Source: JBBROS01 sp965213855 (GTDB taxonomy: Bacteria > Pseudomonadota > Alphaproteobacteria > Acetobacterales > Acetobacteraceae). Taken from it: a stretch of 64,000 nucleotides of DNA. A program made the position numbers and the translations under genes. Position 1 is the first letter of the stretch, and every line of letters begins with the position of its first letter. This document shows positions 1-8,223 of this stretch, one piece after another. The stretch is taken from NCBI GenBank assembly GCA_965213855.1, contig CBDCAA010000002.1, positions 1 to 64,000 of the forward strand, given 5' to 3'. The notes below the pieces were generated by a model. That model worked only from the letters and a program-made list of their open reading frames with translations. It was not told the DNA's origin and searched no databases.

Positions 1-827
1 GCCGCGGCGAGGTTCGTCGCAGCCCAGGTCCGGAAATCCTTGGCGGTAACCTCCTCGCCGCTGACCTCGTGCAGATACTCGTTCACGTCGTCACTGGTGG
101 CGTGGTGCAACTCGCCATCCTCGTCCTCGTACTGGAACAGGTCCTGGCCCGGCAGGTCCTGGCAGCGCTCGACGACGCGGGCGAGGCGGCGGTCAGCAAG
201 GTCGATGTGGTGCGTGATGCCGTGCTTGCCGCGGAAATCCAGCACGACGTGCCCGGATTTCACGCGGGCATGCCGGGCCCGCAGCGTTGTCAGGCCGAAA
301 CTGCCGTTCTGCTTGGCATATTCTTCGTTGCCGACACGCATCATGGTCTTTTCCAGCAATGCGACGATGGCGGCGATCACCTTGCGCTTCGGCAGGCCAT
401 GCAGCGCCAGATCGGCCTGCACCTGGGCGCGGATGGCCGGCAGAACCCGGCCGAAGACCAGCATCTTACCGTATTTCGCCTCGTCGCGGATGACGCGCCA
501 GCGGGCGTGGTAGCGATACTGCTTGCGCCCGCGCGCGTCGCGCCCAACCGCCTGCAGGTGGCCGCGCGGGTTGGTGCAGATCCAAACCTCGGTATAGGCC
601 GGGGGGATCGCCAATTTCTTGATCCGCGCGATCTCGTCTTCGTCGACGACGATGGAGCCGTCGGGCTTCAGGAAGCGCCAGCCGTCGCCGTCGCGTTCGC
701 GGGTGATGCCCGGCTTGCGATCGGACACGTAGATAAGCTTGGCCGCGCGGGCCGCCTCGCGCGGATCGAGCACGGGGGACACCGCGGGCGGCGGGGCCGA
801 GGATGAGGCATTTTGACCGTCGGGCAT
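1..827 (-). CDS. DNA topoisomerase IB, N-terminal part (runs off left edge)
   Basis: Poxvirus/bacterial-type topoisomerase IB, which relaxes supercoils through a transient 3'-phosphotyrosyl nick. The ATG at 827 follows GGTGAG and opens a frame with no stop for 275 codons, ending at the window edge. Residues 100-107 (GRKQYRYH) and 198-203 (FRGKHG) match the conserved catalytic Arg and Lys segments of the family. The N-terminal recognition domain (about 25-95, with an IPPAYTEVWIC strand) is present. The catalytic tyrosine should lie beyond the window, so activity cannot be judged. It is divergent from the glycosyltransferase at 963, with 135 bp between them that presumably hold both promoters. 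Confidence 0.9.
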   Translation of the reverse strand, partial: MPDGQNASSSAPPPAVSPVLDPREAARAAKLIYVSDRKPGITRERDGDGWRFLKPDGSIVVDEDEIARIKKLAIPPAYTEVWICTNPRGHLQAVGRDARGRKQYRYHARWRVIRDEAKYGKMLVFGRVLPAIRAQVQADLALHGLPKRKVIAAIVALLEKTMMRVGNEEYAKQNGSFGLTTLRARHARVKSGHVVLDFRGKHGITHHIDLADRRLARVVERCQDLPGQDLFQYEDEDGELHHATSDDVNEYLHEVSGEEVTAKDFRTWAATNLAA

Positions 828-962
828 GGCTCACCAACACGCCGAAGCCGTGTGCGGTTGCGGATATGGCACGCTTGTGACCGGAAGGTGACAAGGAGGG
901 CGAACCGGCCGGGGCGCAGTTTCGTTGAGACTCTTGCCAAAACGGACCGAGAGGGCGATCGC

Positions 963-2109
963 ATGACCATTGCAGACGCTCCGGCACAGGCCGGGGCAGT
1001 CGATCTGATTTGCTTTTCTCACCTGCGATGGGATTTCGTCTATCAGCGTCCGCAACACCTGCTGAGCCGAGCCGCACGAACGATGCGGGTGTTCTACTTC
1101 GAGGAAGCCGCTTGGGCTGACGACGTGGCCCCGCAGCTCGAGACCCGGTTGACGGCCGAGGGCGTGATCGTCGCCCACCCCCTGCTGCCAAATGGGCTGG
1201 AGTGGTCCGCCTATGACGACACGGTCCGGGGCCTGATCGCCGAGCTTCTTGCGCGGTATCGGATCCGTGCGCCGATCGTGTGGTTCTACACGCCCCATGC
1301 CCTCGCGGTCGCGCGGGACGTCCCCGCCCGTCTGACCGTGTATGACTGCATGGATGAGCTGTCCGCCTTCCAGGACGCCGACCCGGAGCTGCCGGCGCTG
1401 GAGAGCGCCTTGATGGCGCGGGCCGATCTGGTGTTCACCGGCGGCCGCAGCCTGTTCGAGGCCAAGCGCACCCGGCACCCGGCCGTCCACTGCTTCCCGA
1501 GCGGCGTCGACCTCGCGCACTTCACGCCCGCGCGGGCCGGATTGCCGGAGCCCGCGGTCCAGGCGGCCATCGCGGACCCGAAAGTCGGGTTCTACGGTGT
1601 GTTGGACGAGCGGCTGGACTGTGACCTGCTGGGCGCCGTGGCGGCGCTGCGGCCCTCGGTGCAGTTCGTCCTGATCGGGCCGGTGGCGAAGATCGAGCAG
1701 TCGGCGCTGCCCGTTCGGTCGAACATCCACTACCTGGGCGAGCAAGCCTATGCCGACCTGCCGGCCTTCGTGTCGCACTGGGGGGCCGCGCTCATGCCGT
1801 TCGCCATCTGCGCGGCGACCCGGTTCATCAGCCCGACCAAGACGCCGGAATACCTCGCGGCCGGGCGGCCGGTGGTGTCGGCGCCGATCGCGGACGTGGT
1901 TGCAGCAGTATGGCGGGATGCGCGGCGTGTTCATCGCCGACAGCGCCGAGGCATTCGCGGCCGCGGTGGATTCGGCGCTGGATATGTCGCGCACCGGGCC
2001 GGGCTGGCTGCCGGAGGCCGACGCGGCCCTCGCGTCGATGTCGTGGGATGCGATCTGGACGGCGATGCACGGGCTGATCGACGCGGAGTTGCGGCCTGTG
2101 CCGGCCGTG
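963..2109 (+). pseudogene. Family 1-like glycosyltransferase, frameshifted, reading into glf
   Basis: The protein starts MTIADAPAQAG at 963 and carries the ICFSHLRWDFVYQRPQHLL opening typical of GT-B glycosyltransferases found beside UDP-galactopyranose mutase. The frame is good to about position 1900 (residue ~312, ...TKTPEYLAAGRPVVSAPIADVV). It then turns into Arg-rich nonsense ending at TGA 2127-2129. The family-like continuation (QQYGGMRGVFIADSAEAF...) is in the next frame from 1903, so one extra base sits near 1899-1902. In the restored frame no stop separates this domain from the mutase, giving a 757-residue fusion. Either a sequencing error or a real inactivating or phase-variable indel would explain this. 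Confidence 0.75.
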
Positions 2110-3237
2110 ATGCGCCGGGCCGAGTATGACGTCGTCGTCGTCGGCGCGGGCTTCGCCGGATCGGTCCTGGCGGAGCGTCTGGCCGCGGCATCGGGCCAGC
2201 GCGTGTTGGTGATCGACCGGCGGGCGCATGTGGGTGGGAACGCCTATGACGCGCCGGACGCGGCAGGAGTCATGGTCCATCCGTATGGCCCGCACATCTT
2301 CCACACGAATGCCGAGGCGGTCATCGACTACCTGTCGCGCTTCACCGCCTGGAGACCCTACGAGCATCGCGTGCTGGCCGCGGTGCAGGGCATGCTGCTG
2401 CCGATGCCGATCAATCGGACCACGGTGAACCGGTTCTTCGGCCTCGATTTGGCGGAGGGTGACGTCGCCGCGTTCCTGGCGGCCCAGGCGGGACCGGCGC
2501 GGCCTGTCCGCACTTCCGAGGATGTCGTCGTGGGCGCGGTCGGGCGAGCGCTGTACGAGGCGTTCTTCCAAGGCTACACGCGCAAGCAGTGGGGGTTGGA
2601 CCCGAGCCAGCTCGACAAGTCTGTCGCTGCGCGGGTGCCGTCGCGAACCAGTGACGACGACCGCTACTTCACCGACCGGTTCCAGGCGATGCCGCTGCAC
2701 GGCTTCACCCGGATGTTCGAGCGGATGCTCGATCACCCGGGCATCACGGTCGCGACGGAGACGGAGTGGCAGGAGGTGGACACCAGCCGGGCCGGCCACC
2801 TGGTCTTCACCGGGCCGGTCGACGAATACTTCGGCTTCCGCTTCGGCAAGCTGCCCTATCGCAGCTTGACGTTCCGGCATGAGACGCACGACGGCGCGTT
2901 GCTGCAGCCAGTGGCCGTGATCAACCACCCGGACCCGGCGGTCCCCTACACACGGGTGACGGAGTTCAAGCACCTGACCGGCCAGGTGCATGCAAAGACG
3001 AGCCTCTGCTACGAATATCCCTCCGCCGAGGGAGACCCGTACTACCCGGTGCCGCGGGCGGAGAACCAGGCGCTCTATCAGCGCTACCAGGCGCTGGCGG
3101 ACGCGGCCGAAGGGGTGACGTTCGCCGGGCGGCTCGCGACCTACCGCTACTACAACATGGACCAGGTGGTCGCGCAGGCGCTGGCGACGCACCGGCGGAT
3201 GGTGGGCCAAACTCCGGTCGCGGCGGCAGCGGAATAG
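2110..3237 (+). CDS. glf: UDP-galactopyranose mutase (possibly C-terminal half of a fusion)
   Basis: FAD enzyme interconverting UDP-galactopyranose and UDP-galactofuranose, which supplies Galf for surface glycans. From ATG 2110 it is 375 residues, the normal family length. It begins with an ADP-binding GAGFAGSVLAERL motif and contains VHPYGPHIFHTN and PINRTTVNRFFG, both typical of UGM, plus the YGFR-type substrate region near EYFGFRFGKLPYRSL. No Shine-Dalgarno lies just before ATG 2110, and the same frame is open upstream into the glycosyltransferase. Translation as a fusion with the preceding domain is therefore likely if the indel near 1900 is not real. The hydrolase follows with no gap. 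Confidence 0.9.
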   Translation: MRRAEYDVVVVGAGFAGSVLAERLAAASGQRVLVIDRRAHVGGNAYDAPDAAGVMVHPYGPHIFHTNAEAVIDYLSRFTAWRPYEHRVLAAVQGMLLPMPINRTTVNRFFGLDLAEGDVAAFLAAQAGPARPVRTSEDVVVGAVGRALYEAFFQGYTRKQWGLDPSQLDKSVAARVPSRTSDDDRYFTDRFQAMPLHGFTRMFERMLDHPGITVATETEWQEVDTSRAGHLVFTGPVDEYFGFRFGKLPYRSLTFRHETHDGALLQPVAVINHPDPAVPYTRVTEFKHLTGQVHAKTSLCYEYPSAEGDPYYPVPRAENQALYQRYQALADAAEGVTFAGRLATYRYYNMDQVVAQALATHRRMVGQTPVAAAAE

Positions 3238-4107
3238 ATGCGCGCCTCGGTACGCGGGACCAAACTCTACTTCGACGTCGAGGGCGCGGGGCTGGTGCCG
3301 GACGGGCCGGGGATGCGCGAGAAGCCGGCGGCGCTGGTGATCCATGGCGGCCCCGGCGGCGACCACTCGGGCTTCAAGCCAGCCTTTACGCCGCTGAGCG
3401 AGCGGCTGCAGCTGGTCTACTTCGACCACCGCGGCCAGGGCCGGTCGGCCCGGGGCGACCCGGAGCTCTACACGCTCGACGAGAACGTCGAGGACATGGA
3501 GGCGCTGCGCCGGCATCTCGGGCTGGGGCCGGTGGTCAGCATCGGCACCAGCTATGGCGGCATGGTCGCGATGGCGCACGCGGCCCGCTATCCGGACGCC
3601 GTCTCGCACCTGGTGCTGATCGTCACCGCCGCCCACGGGGGTTTCATCCCGGCCGCCGAGCGGTTCGTGCAGGAGCACGGGACGGCAGCGCAGCAGGCCG
3701 TCTGCGCGACGGTATGGGCCGGGGCGTTCGGCTCGGCCGAGGAGGTGCGGCACTACTACGACGTGATGGGTCCGATGTATTCGCGGCGGTTCGACCCGGC
3801 ATCGGCCGCCGCCGTACGCGGCCGGGCGACACCCGCGCCGGAGCCGCTGAACCGGGCCTTCGGCCCCGACGGCTTCCTGCGCCGGATGGACCTGCGGCCG
3901 GAGCTGTCGCAGATCACCGCGCCGGCGCTGATCCTCGCCGGCCGGCACGACTGGATCTGCCCACCCGGGTTCAGCGAGGAGATCCACGCGCTCCTCCCCG
4001 GCTCCCGCCTGCGCATCGTCGAGGACAGCAGCCACTCGATCCGCATCGACGCCCCCGACGTGATGCGGGCAGAGATCCTGGCGTTCAGCGACGTGCAGAC
4101 ACGATGA
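3238..4107 (+). CDS. Alpha/beta hydrolase, proline iminopeptidase-like
   Basis: A 289-residue hydrolase whose ATG directly follows the glf stop codon. It has the HGGPGG oxyanion loop at residues 36-41, the nucleophile elbow GTSYGG with Ser105, Asp238 in GRHDWICPP and His266 in SSHSI, so the full Ser-Asp-His triad is present. HGGPG plus this cap arrangement fits peptidase family S33 (proline iminopeptidase and relatives). Substrate cannot be inferred, and many such proteins are general esterases or amidases. Position after glf suggests co-transcription, though no shared pathway is evident. Its 3' end overlaps the convergent FAD gene by 23 bp. Confidence 0.8.
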   Translation: MRASVRGTKLYFDVEGAGLVPDGPGMREKPAALVIHGGPGGDHSGFKPAFTPLSERLQLVYFDHRGQGRSARGDPELYTLDENVEDMEALRRHLGLGPVVSIGTSYGGMVAMAHAARYPDAVSHLVLIVTAAHGGFIPAAERFVQEHGTAAQQAVCATVWAGAFGSAEEVRHYYDVMGPMYSRRFDPASAAAVRGRATPAPEPLNRAFGPDGFLRRMDLRPELSQITAPALILAGRHDWICPPGFSEEIHALLPGSRLRIVEDSSHSIRIDAPDVMRAEILAFSDVQTR

Positions 4108-5191
4108 GGGGTGCCTGACGAAGGGCCGGCTTGGCGCCCGGCGCGCGCGTGAGGCGGGCGACCCAGGCGAGGGCGCCGGGCCACATCCGGGCGGCGGTGA
4201 CCAGCAGCGCGGGGTGGGACTGGCCGAGGCGGTGCAGCCACATCGCCCGGCCGATCTGCCCGCGGAGTTGGCGGCGCATGGCGGCGTGGTAGGCGGTCGC
4301 GTCGTGTGCGGTGGCCGCGGCTTGGGCGGTGTGGAGGGCGATGGCCATGCCGTCGCCGCTGAAGCTCGGGATGACGGCGGCCTGGTCGCCGAGGCGAAAG
4401 ACGTGCGCCGGGTCGGACGGGGCCGGGGCGTGCACGAAGCCGTACGGCACGCGAAAGATGGCGGCGGGCCGGTCCATGACGGACGCCGCGGCCGCGAGCC
4501 GGAGGGCGAGATGCGGCGCGGTGCGGTGGAGGTGCGCGAGGACGCCGGGCCAGGACGCGCCGGCCGCCTCGAACCGGGCGCGGCTGATCAGCAGGCAGAG
4601 ATTGGCCTGGCCGCGTTCGATGGGCTGCAGACCGGCGTAGCCTCCAGGGAACAGCACCACCTCTACGTGGCCGTCGAGTGCGGCGGCCTGTTCGGGGGCG
4701 AGGCGGAACAGCATCTTGAGGCCGATCAGGTCTTCTGGCGGGCCAAGCCGCTTGTTGCCCCGGAGATCGTGCTTGCCCGTCGCCAGGAGGACGCGGGATG
4801 CCCGCAGCTCGCCGAGGCCATCGACGCGCAGGCCGCGCGGCGTAATCTCCCGCACCGCATGGCCCCGCAGGATCGTGGCGCCGCGGCGCGCGGCCTGGGC
4901 GAGCACCGCCTCGTCCAGCACGAAGCGGGACAGCCCGGCCCCTTGCCCCGGCAGGTCCGCGCGCACCACGATGACGCCGTGAACGAGGCGGACGGCACCG
5001 ATCCGGGCAGCGCCGTGGGCGAACGGATCGACCCCGAGATCGCGCAGGGCGGCCTGCGCCTCCCAGCTGATGAACTCGCCGCAGGTCTTGTGGTGGGCGC
5101 CTGGTTCCCGCTCGATGAGGGTGGCGGCCGGGCCGAGCAGGCAGGCCGCCGCGCCCCCGGCAAGTCCGCCGCCCGCGATAAGGACGGTCAT
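4085..5191 (-). CDS. FAD-dependent oxidoreductase, geranylgeranyl-reductase/monooxygenase-like
   Basis: A 368-residue flavoprotein. The ATG at 5191 gives MTVLIAGGGLAGGAAACLL, a textbook N-terminal GxGxxG FAD site, and overlaps the methyltransferase stop as ATGA, which decides the start. Later motifs are KTCGEFIS near residue 35, an RxxLDEAVLAQAA stretch, and GDQAAVIPSFSGDGMAIAL near residue 270, the second FAD (GD) motif of the PHBH/geranylgeranyl reductase group. It is the last gene of the type III PKS operon, so it probably oxidises or reduces the polyketide product, like the monooxygenase of actinobacterial alkylresorcinol operons. The exact reaction is not deducible. Confidence 0.82.
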   Translation of the reverse strand: MTVLIAGGGLAGGAAACLLGPAATLIEREPGAHHKTCGEFISWEAQAALRDLGVDPFAHGAARIGAVRLVHGVIVVRADLPGQGAGLSRFVLDEAVLAQAARRGATILRGHAVREITPRGLRVDGLGELRASRVLLATGKHDLRGNKRLGPPEDLIGLKMLFRLAPEQAAALDGHVEVVLFPGGYAGLQPIERGQANLCLLISRARFEAAGASWPGVLAHLHRTAPHLALRLAAAASVMDRPAAIFRVPYGFVHAPAPSDPAHVFRLGDQAAVIPSFSGDGMAIALHTAQAAATAHDATAYHAAMRRQLRGQIGRAMWLHRLGQSHPALLVTAARMWPGALAWVARLTRAPGAKPALRQAPLIVSARR

Positions 5192-5880
5192 TTCAGGCGG
5201 GAGACGCAGTAGCGGAAGGGCACATGCCACCGCAGCTGGGCCGCGTGCGACAGGCCGGCGCGCGCCAGGAGACGCCGCCAGTCGGCGCCCCTGAAGCTGC
5301 GCGCCACGCTGATCGGGCCGTCATGCTGGACGAAGCGGTGCCAGCCGGCAGCGCGGGAGAGCGCCTGGAAGCCATGATAGGCGATCCGGCTCCGATGCAG
5401 GTCGTTGACGAACCAGCCGAGGCCGGCCTGCGCCTCCATGACTTGAAGGAACGCCACGACCTGGTCGTCGGTAAGGTGATGGGTGAACAGGGAGCTGATG
5501 ATGACGTCGAACCGGCCAAGGTCCGGCGCGAACACGTCCGCGGTGTGAAACGTGATCGGCACGTCTGGCAGCGTCGCGGCCTGGGCCGCGGCATTGCCCT
5601 GGGCGTTCAGGTCGAGCCCGACCAGCTCCAGCCGATGTCCGGCGCGCGCGGACCAGCGATGCAGGCGGCGGAGCATGTCGCCCTCGCCGCAACCGACGTC
5701 CAGCACGCGCAGGGTTCGGCCGGGGTGCCGGCGGGCGACCCGGCGCATGAAGCCGAGTGTCGGCAGCCGCGCGAGGGTGACGGTGTTGACCGTGGCGAGA
5801 TCCGCAAGGCAGGCGGCGAAGTCGTCCGCGCTCACGGCCTCCGTGTCCATCCACTCCGTCTGCCGGCTGCGGCCGCGCAT
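5188..5880 (-). CDS. Class I SAM-dependent methyltransferase of the type III PKS operon
   Basis: A 230-residue methyltransferase. Motif I is VLDVGCGEGDMLRRL near residue 60, followed by LVGLDLN (motif II acidic end) and FDVIISSLFTHHL (motif IV region). The start at ATG 5880 lies two bases after the PKS stop codon; a longer reading to 5916 would overlap the PKS and adds a basic segment unlike the family. The tight spacing and the 4-bp overlap with the next gene show one operon. The role inferred is O- or C-methylation of the polyketide made by the upstream synthase, as in srs/ars-type operons. Confidence 0.85.
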   Translation of the reverse strand: MRGRSRQTEWMDTEAVSADDFAACLADLATVNTVTLARLPTLGFMRRVARRHPGRTLRVLDVGCGEGDMLRRLHRWSARAGHRLELVGLDLNAQGNAAAQAATLPDVPITFHTADVFAPDLGRFDVIISSLFTHHLTDDQVVAFLQVMEAQAGLGWFVNDLHRSRIAYHGFQALSRAAGWHRFVQHDGPISVARSFRGADWRRLLARAGLSHAAQLRWHVPFRYCVSRLK

Positions 5881-5882
5881 CG

Positions 5883-7019
5883 TCAGACGCGGCTGAAGCG
5901 GAACGTCTCGGCGCACAGGCCGGGGCCGAAGGCGATCGCCAGGCCAGGGCCGGTTTCATCGCTGGCGAGCATGCGCTCGAGCACGAAGCCGAGCGTGGCC
6001 GACGAAACGTTGCCGACGTCGTGCAGGACGGCGCGGGAATGGACGAGCGCGTCCTCTGGCAAGCGCAGGCCGTGCTCGACGGCGTCGAGCACGGTGCGTC
6101 CGCCAGCATGGACGGCCCAGAGGGCGATGTCGGCCGGATCGTCGCCAGCCAGTATGCCATCCTGGTCGTTGCGGTCCGCCTCGTGCCGGAGGGCTGCGGC
6201 GATGACGGCCGGGACCCGGCCGCTGAGGTGCATGTCGAACCCCTGGTTGCCGATACGCCAAGTGATGAGGTCCTGGGTGCCGGGGATCGTCGTGGCGTGG
6301 AAGCGGTGCAGGGCGATGCCCGTGGGCGCGGCCGTGACCAGGGCAGCCGCGGCACCGTCGCCGAAGATGAGGAAGGAGAGGACGGTCTCGATGTCCTGTG
6401 TGTCCTGGAGGTGCAGGGTGCAGAGCTCGAGCGCCACGACAGCGACGCGGGCGGCAGGGTCCGCACGGACCGCTTGCTGCGCGAGGCGAAGCGCGGGAAC
6501 GGCCGCGTAGCAGCCCATGAAGCCGACCGAGGTGCGGGCGAGTGCACCGCCCAGGCCGAGGCGGTCGGCGAGGCGTTGGTCGATGCCGGGTGCTGCAAAC
6601 CCGGTACAGCTGGCGACGATGAGGTGGGTGATGGGGCCGGGGTCGAGCTTGCGGAGCGCTTCGGCGGCGAGATCGGTCGCGTGCTCGGCGTAGGCGTCCA
6701 TCCGTTCGGCCGTGCCAGGGAAGGCGCCGCGGCTGTAGAACCCCGTGGTATCCAGGGCCGGCCCATCGGCGTCCACGGGCACCAGATGCGAATAGCGGTG
6801 GGCCACGCCCGAGCGGTCCGCCATGCGATCGAACAGGCGGCTGGCGCGCGTGTCGGTCAGGGTGGCGCGGGCGAAGCGGAGGAAGGCCTCGTGCACGTCG
6901 TTGGCCGGAACCGCGGTCGCGATGCGGTTGATGTAGGCCGTTGTCTCGGTGGGCAGGACGATGTCTCCGCTGCGCGACGCATGTGGGAGCACGGCGGGGA
7001 AACGAAAGGCGGCGCACAC
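5883..7019 (-). CDS. Type III polyketide synthase (chalcone/stilbene synthase family)
   Basis: Homodimeric condensing enzyme that extends an acyl-CoA starter with malonyl-CoA without an ACP. The full catalytic triad is visible: Cys170 in VGFMGCYAAVPALRLA, His304 in WAVHAGG and Asn337 in VGNVSSATLGFVLERML. The GFGPG-type loop appears as AFGPGL near the C-terminus. At 378 residues from GTG 7019 it is family-sized. That start lies inside a strong hairpin (7008-7029), so a downstream start such as GTG 6992 is possible; homology begins at about YINRIATAVP. It is the first gene of a three-gene operon with a methyltransferase and a FAD oxidoreductase. Confidence 0.92.
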   Translation of the reverse strand: MCAAFRFPAVLPHASRSGDIVLPTETTAYINRIATAVPANDVHEAFLRFARATLTDTRASRLFDRMADRSGVAHRYSHLVPVDADGPALDTTGFYSRGAFPGTAERMDAYAEHATDLAAEALRKLDPGPITHLIVASCTGFAAPGIDQRLADRLGLGGALARTSVGFMGCYAAVPALRLAQQAVRADPAARVAVVALELCTLHLQDTQDIETVLSFLIFGDGAAAALVTAAPTGIALHRFHATTIPGTQDLITWRIGNQGFDMHLSGRVPAVIAAALRHEADRNDQDGILAGDDPADIALWAVHAGGRTVLDAVEHGLRLPEDALVHSRAVLHDVGNVSSATLGFVLERMLASDETGPGLAIAFGPGLCAETFRFSRV

Positions 7020-7029
7020 GTGCGCCGCC
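7008..7029 (-). terminator. Likely Rho-independent terminator of the YflT-like gene
   Basis: Inverted repeat with arms GGCGGCGCAC and GTGCGCCGCC separated by 2 bases (9-bp stem with a CACG-type 4-base loop). On the minus strand it is followed by TTTCGTTTCC, a short T-rich tail. It lies 27 bp past the stop of the gene at 7057 and covers the upstream-most PKS start codon. Confidence 0.55.
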
Positions 7030-7056
7030 CCCCGATCTCGTGCCGGCGATGGAGGT

Positions 7057-7695
7057 TTAGAGGGGCGTGCGACCGGTCGGAGTGGTCATGCCGGGGGTGC
7101 CGGGCATGCCGAGGTCGGTCGCAGCACCCGCCGTGTAGGCCGGCGCCGTCTCGTCGAACTTGCTCCAGCCCTCGGCGCGGTAGGAGTCGCCGCGTGTGGC
7201 GGTGTCGACCGGGCTGTGGCCATCGAGCACGCTCTCGATCATGGCCGACTGGCTGTCGTCGGCCCGGACTGTGACGAGGGTGCCGCCCCGGCGGACGCCT
7301 TCGGTATACACGTGCGCATCGGACTCCGAGACGCCGGCCCCGACGAGGGAGCCCAGCAAGCCGCCCGATGCCGCACCGACGCCGGCGCCGACGGCGGTTG
7401 CGATCAGCCAGCCGGCCGCAACGACCGGACCGACACCGGGAATGGCGAGCATGCCAAGGCCGGCCAACAGCCCGGCGCCGCCGCCGACGACCGTGCCGAC
7501 CGTGGCGCCCGTGCCAGCGCCCGTGCCCGCGGCGGCCGGCGTCGCGGGATCGGCGCCGGCGATGCCGGAGGAGTGGCGGTCATCGGCATTGTTTGCGACC
7601 AGGCTGATGGCGGCGTGCGGGATGCCGCTCCGCTCCAACTCGGCGACGGCCATGCTGGCGTGTTCGTAGGTGTCGAAAAGACGTGTGACGATCAT
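7057..7695 (-). CDS. YflT-domain general stress protein-like, Gly/Ala-rich
   Basis: 212 residues, ATG 7695 preceded by AAGGAG. The N-terminus (MIVTRLFDTYEHASMAVAEL) and the segment SESDAHVYTEGVRRGGTLVTVRA near residue 125 match the heat-induced/general stress protein 17M (YflT) type. The middle (about 45-120) is a glycine/alanine-rich stretch with several small-residue GxxxG repeats, resembling a glycine-zipper membrane insertion region. The tail is Thr/Pro-rich. Function in the family is not established beyond association with stress response. It stands alone, with a terminator-like hairpin after it. Confidence 0.65.
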   Translation of the reverse strand: MIVTRLFDTYEHASMAVAELERSGIPHAAISLVANNADDRHSSGIAGADPATPAAAGTGAGTGATVGTVVGGGAGLLAGLGMLAIPGVGPVVAAGWLIATAVGAGVGAASGGLLGSLVGAGVSESDAHVYTEGVRRGGTLVTVRADDSQSAMIESVLDGHSPVDTATRGDSYRAEGWSKFDETAPAYTAGAATDLGMPGTPGMTTPTGRTPL

Positions 7696-7762
7696 GGTGC
7701 TGCTCCTTGAGATGCGGATCTGCGCGCGTCAGGCACTGCGCGGCGCGCCCGATCGTGTCCGG

Positions 7763-8119
7763 CTATTGGTTGACGACGTTACCCTGGTAATCGAGGGCGA
7801 CGTCGACGGACTTGCCGTCCTTCATCGCCTTCGCGCGCCAAACGCCCTGGCCGTCCTTCTGGAGGCCGCTGACGTTGCCGAAGCCCTTCTCCTCGATGCG
7901 GGCGCGAGCCTGGCCTTCGGTGAAACTGTTGGCGCCCGCGACGGGGGCGGCAGCCGTCCGCGGGTTGTCCGAGGTGCTGATCGCGGCCGGCGCCGGGTCG
8001 GTCGCCTTCGTCGGCGTGTCGCCGTTGCTGGGGCTTGTCGGATTGCTGGGCACGCTCTGGGCCAGAGCGCCCCCGGCCATAAGCGACGCTGCGATGACTG
8101 CGGGTAGAAGGTATCTCAT
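7763..8119 (-). CDS. Periplasmic PepSY-like small protein
   Basis: 118 residues from ATG 8119, which has a good AGGAGAA site. The N-terminus (MRYLLPAVIAASLMAGGALAQS) is a clear Sec signal peptide with cleavage after ALA-Q. A Pro/Ser/Thr-rich linker (about 22-62) precedes a domain of about 55 residues, FTEGQARARIEEKGFGNVSGLQKDGQGVW, ending VDVALDYQGNVV. That pattern fits the PepSY/YpeB fold seen in many secreted alphaproteobacterial proteins. No enzymatic role is implied. A longer frame to 8227 adds an unlikely basic leader and is not used. Confidence 0.7.
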   Translation of the reverse strand: MRYLLPAVIAASLMAGGALAQSVPSNPTSPSNGDTPTKATDPAPAAISTSDNPRTAAAPVAGANSFTEGQARARIEEKGFGNVSGLQKDGQGVWRAKAMKDGKSVDVALDYQGNVVNQ

Positions 8120-8223
8120 AGCGTTCTCCTGCGTCCCGGCTCCGTTGCGGTCCGGGTATGCGAGCAGAGCGCGGGATAGGCCGCGGGGTTGCGGCTTTCG
8201 CGGGAACGTGCGGCGCGGCGCGG

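Noticed and set aside
1828..4035. 735-residue minus-strand frame opposite glf and the hydrolase
   Set aside because: Shadow of two well-recognised plus-strand proteins.
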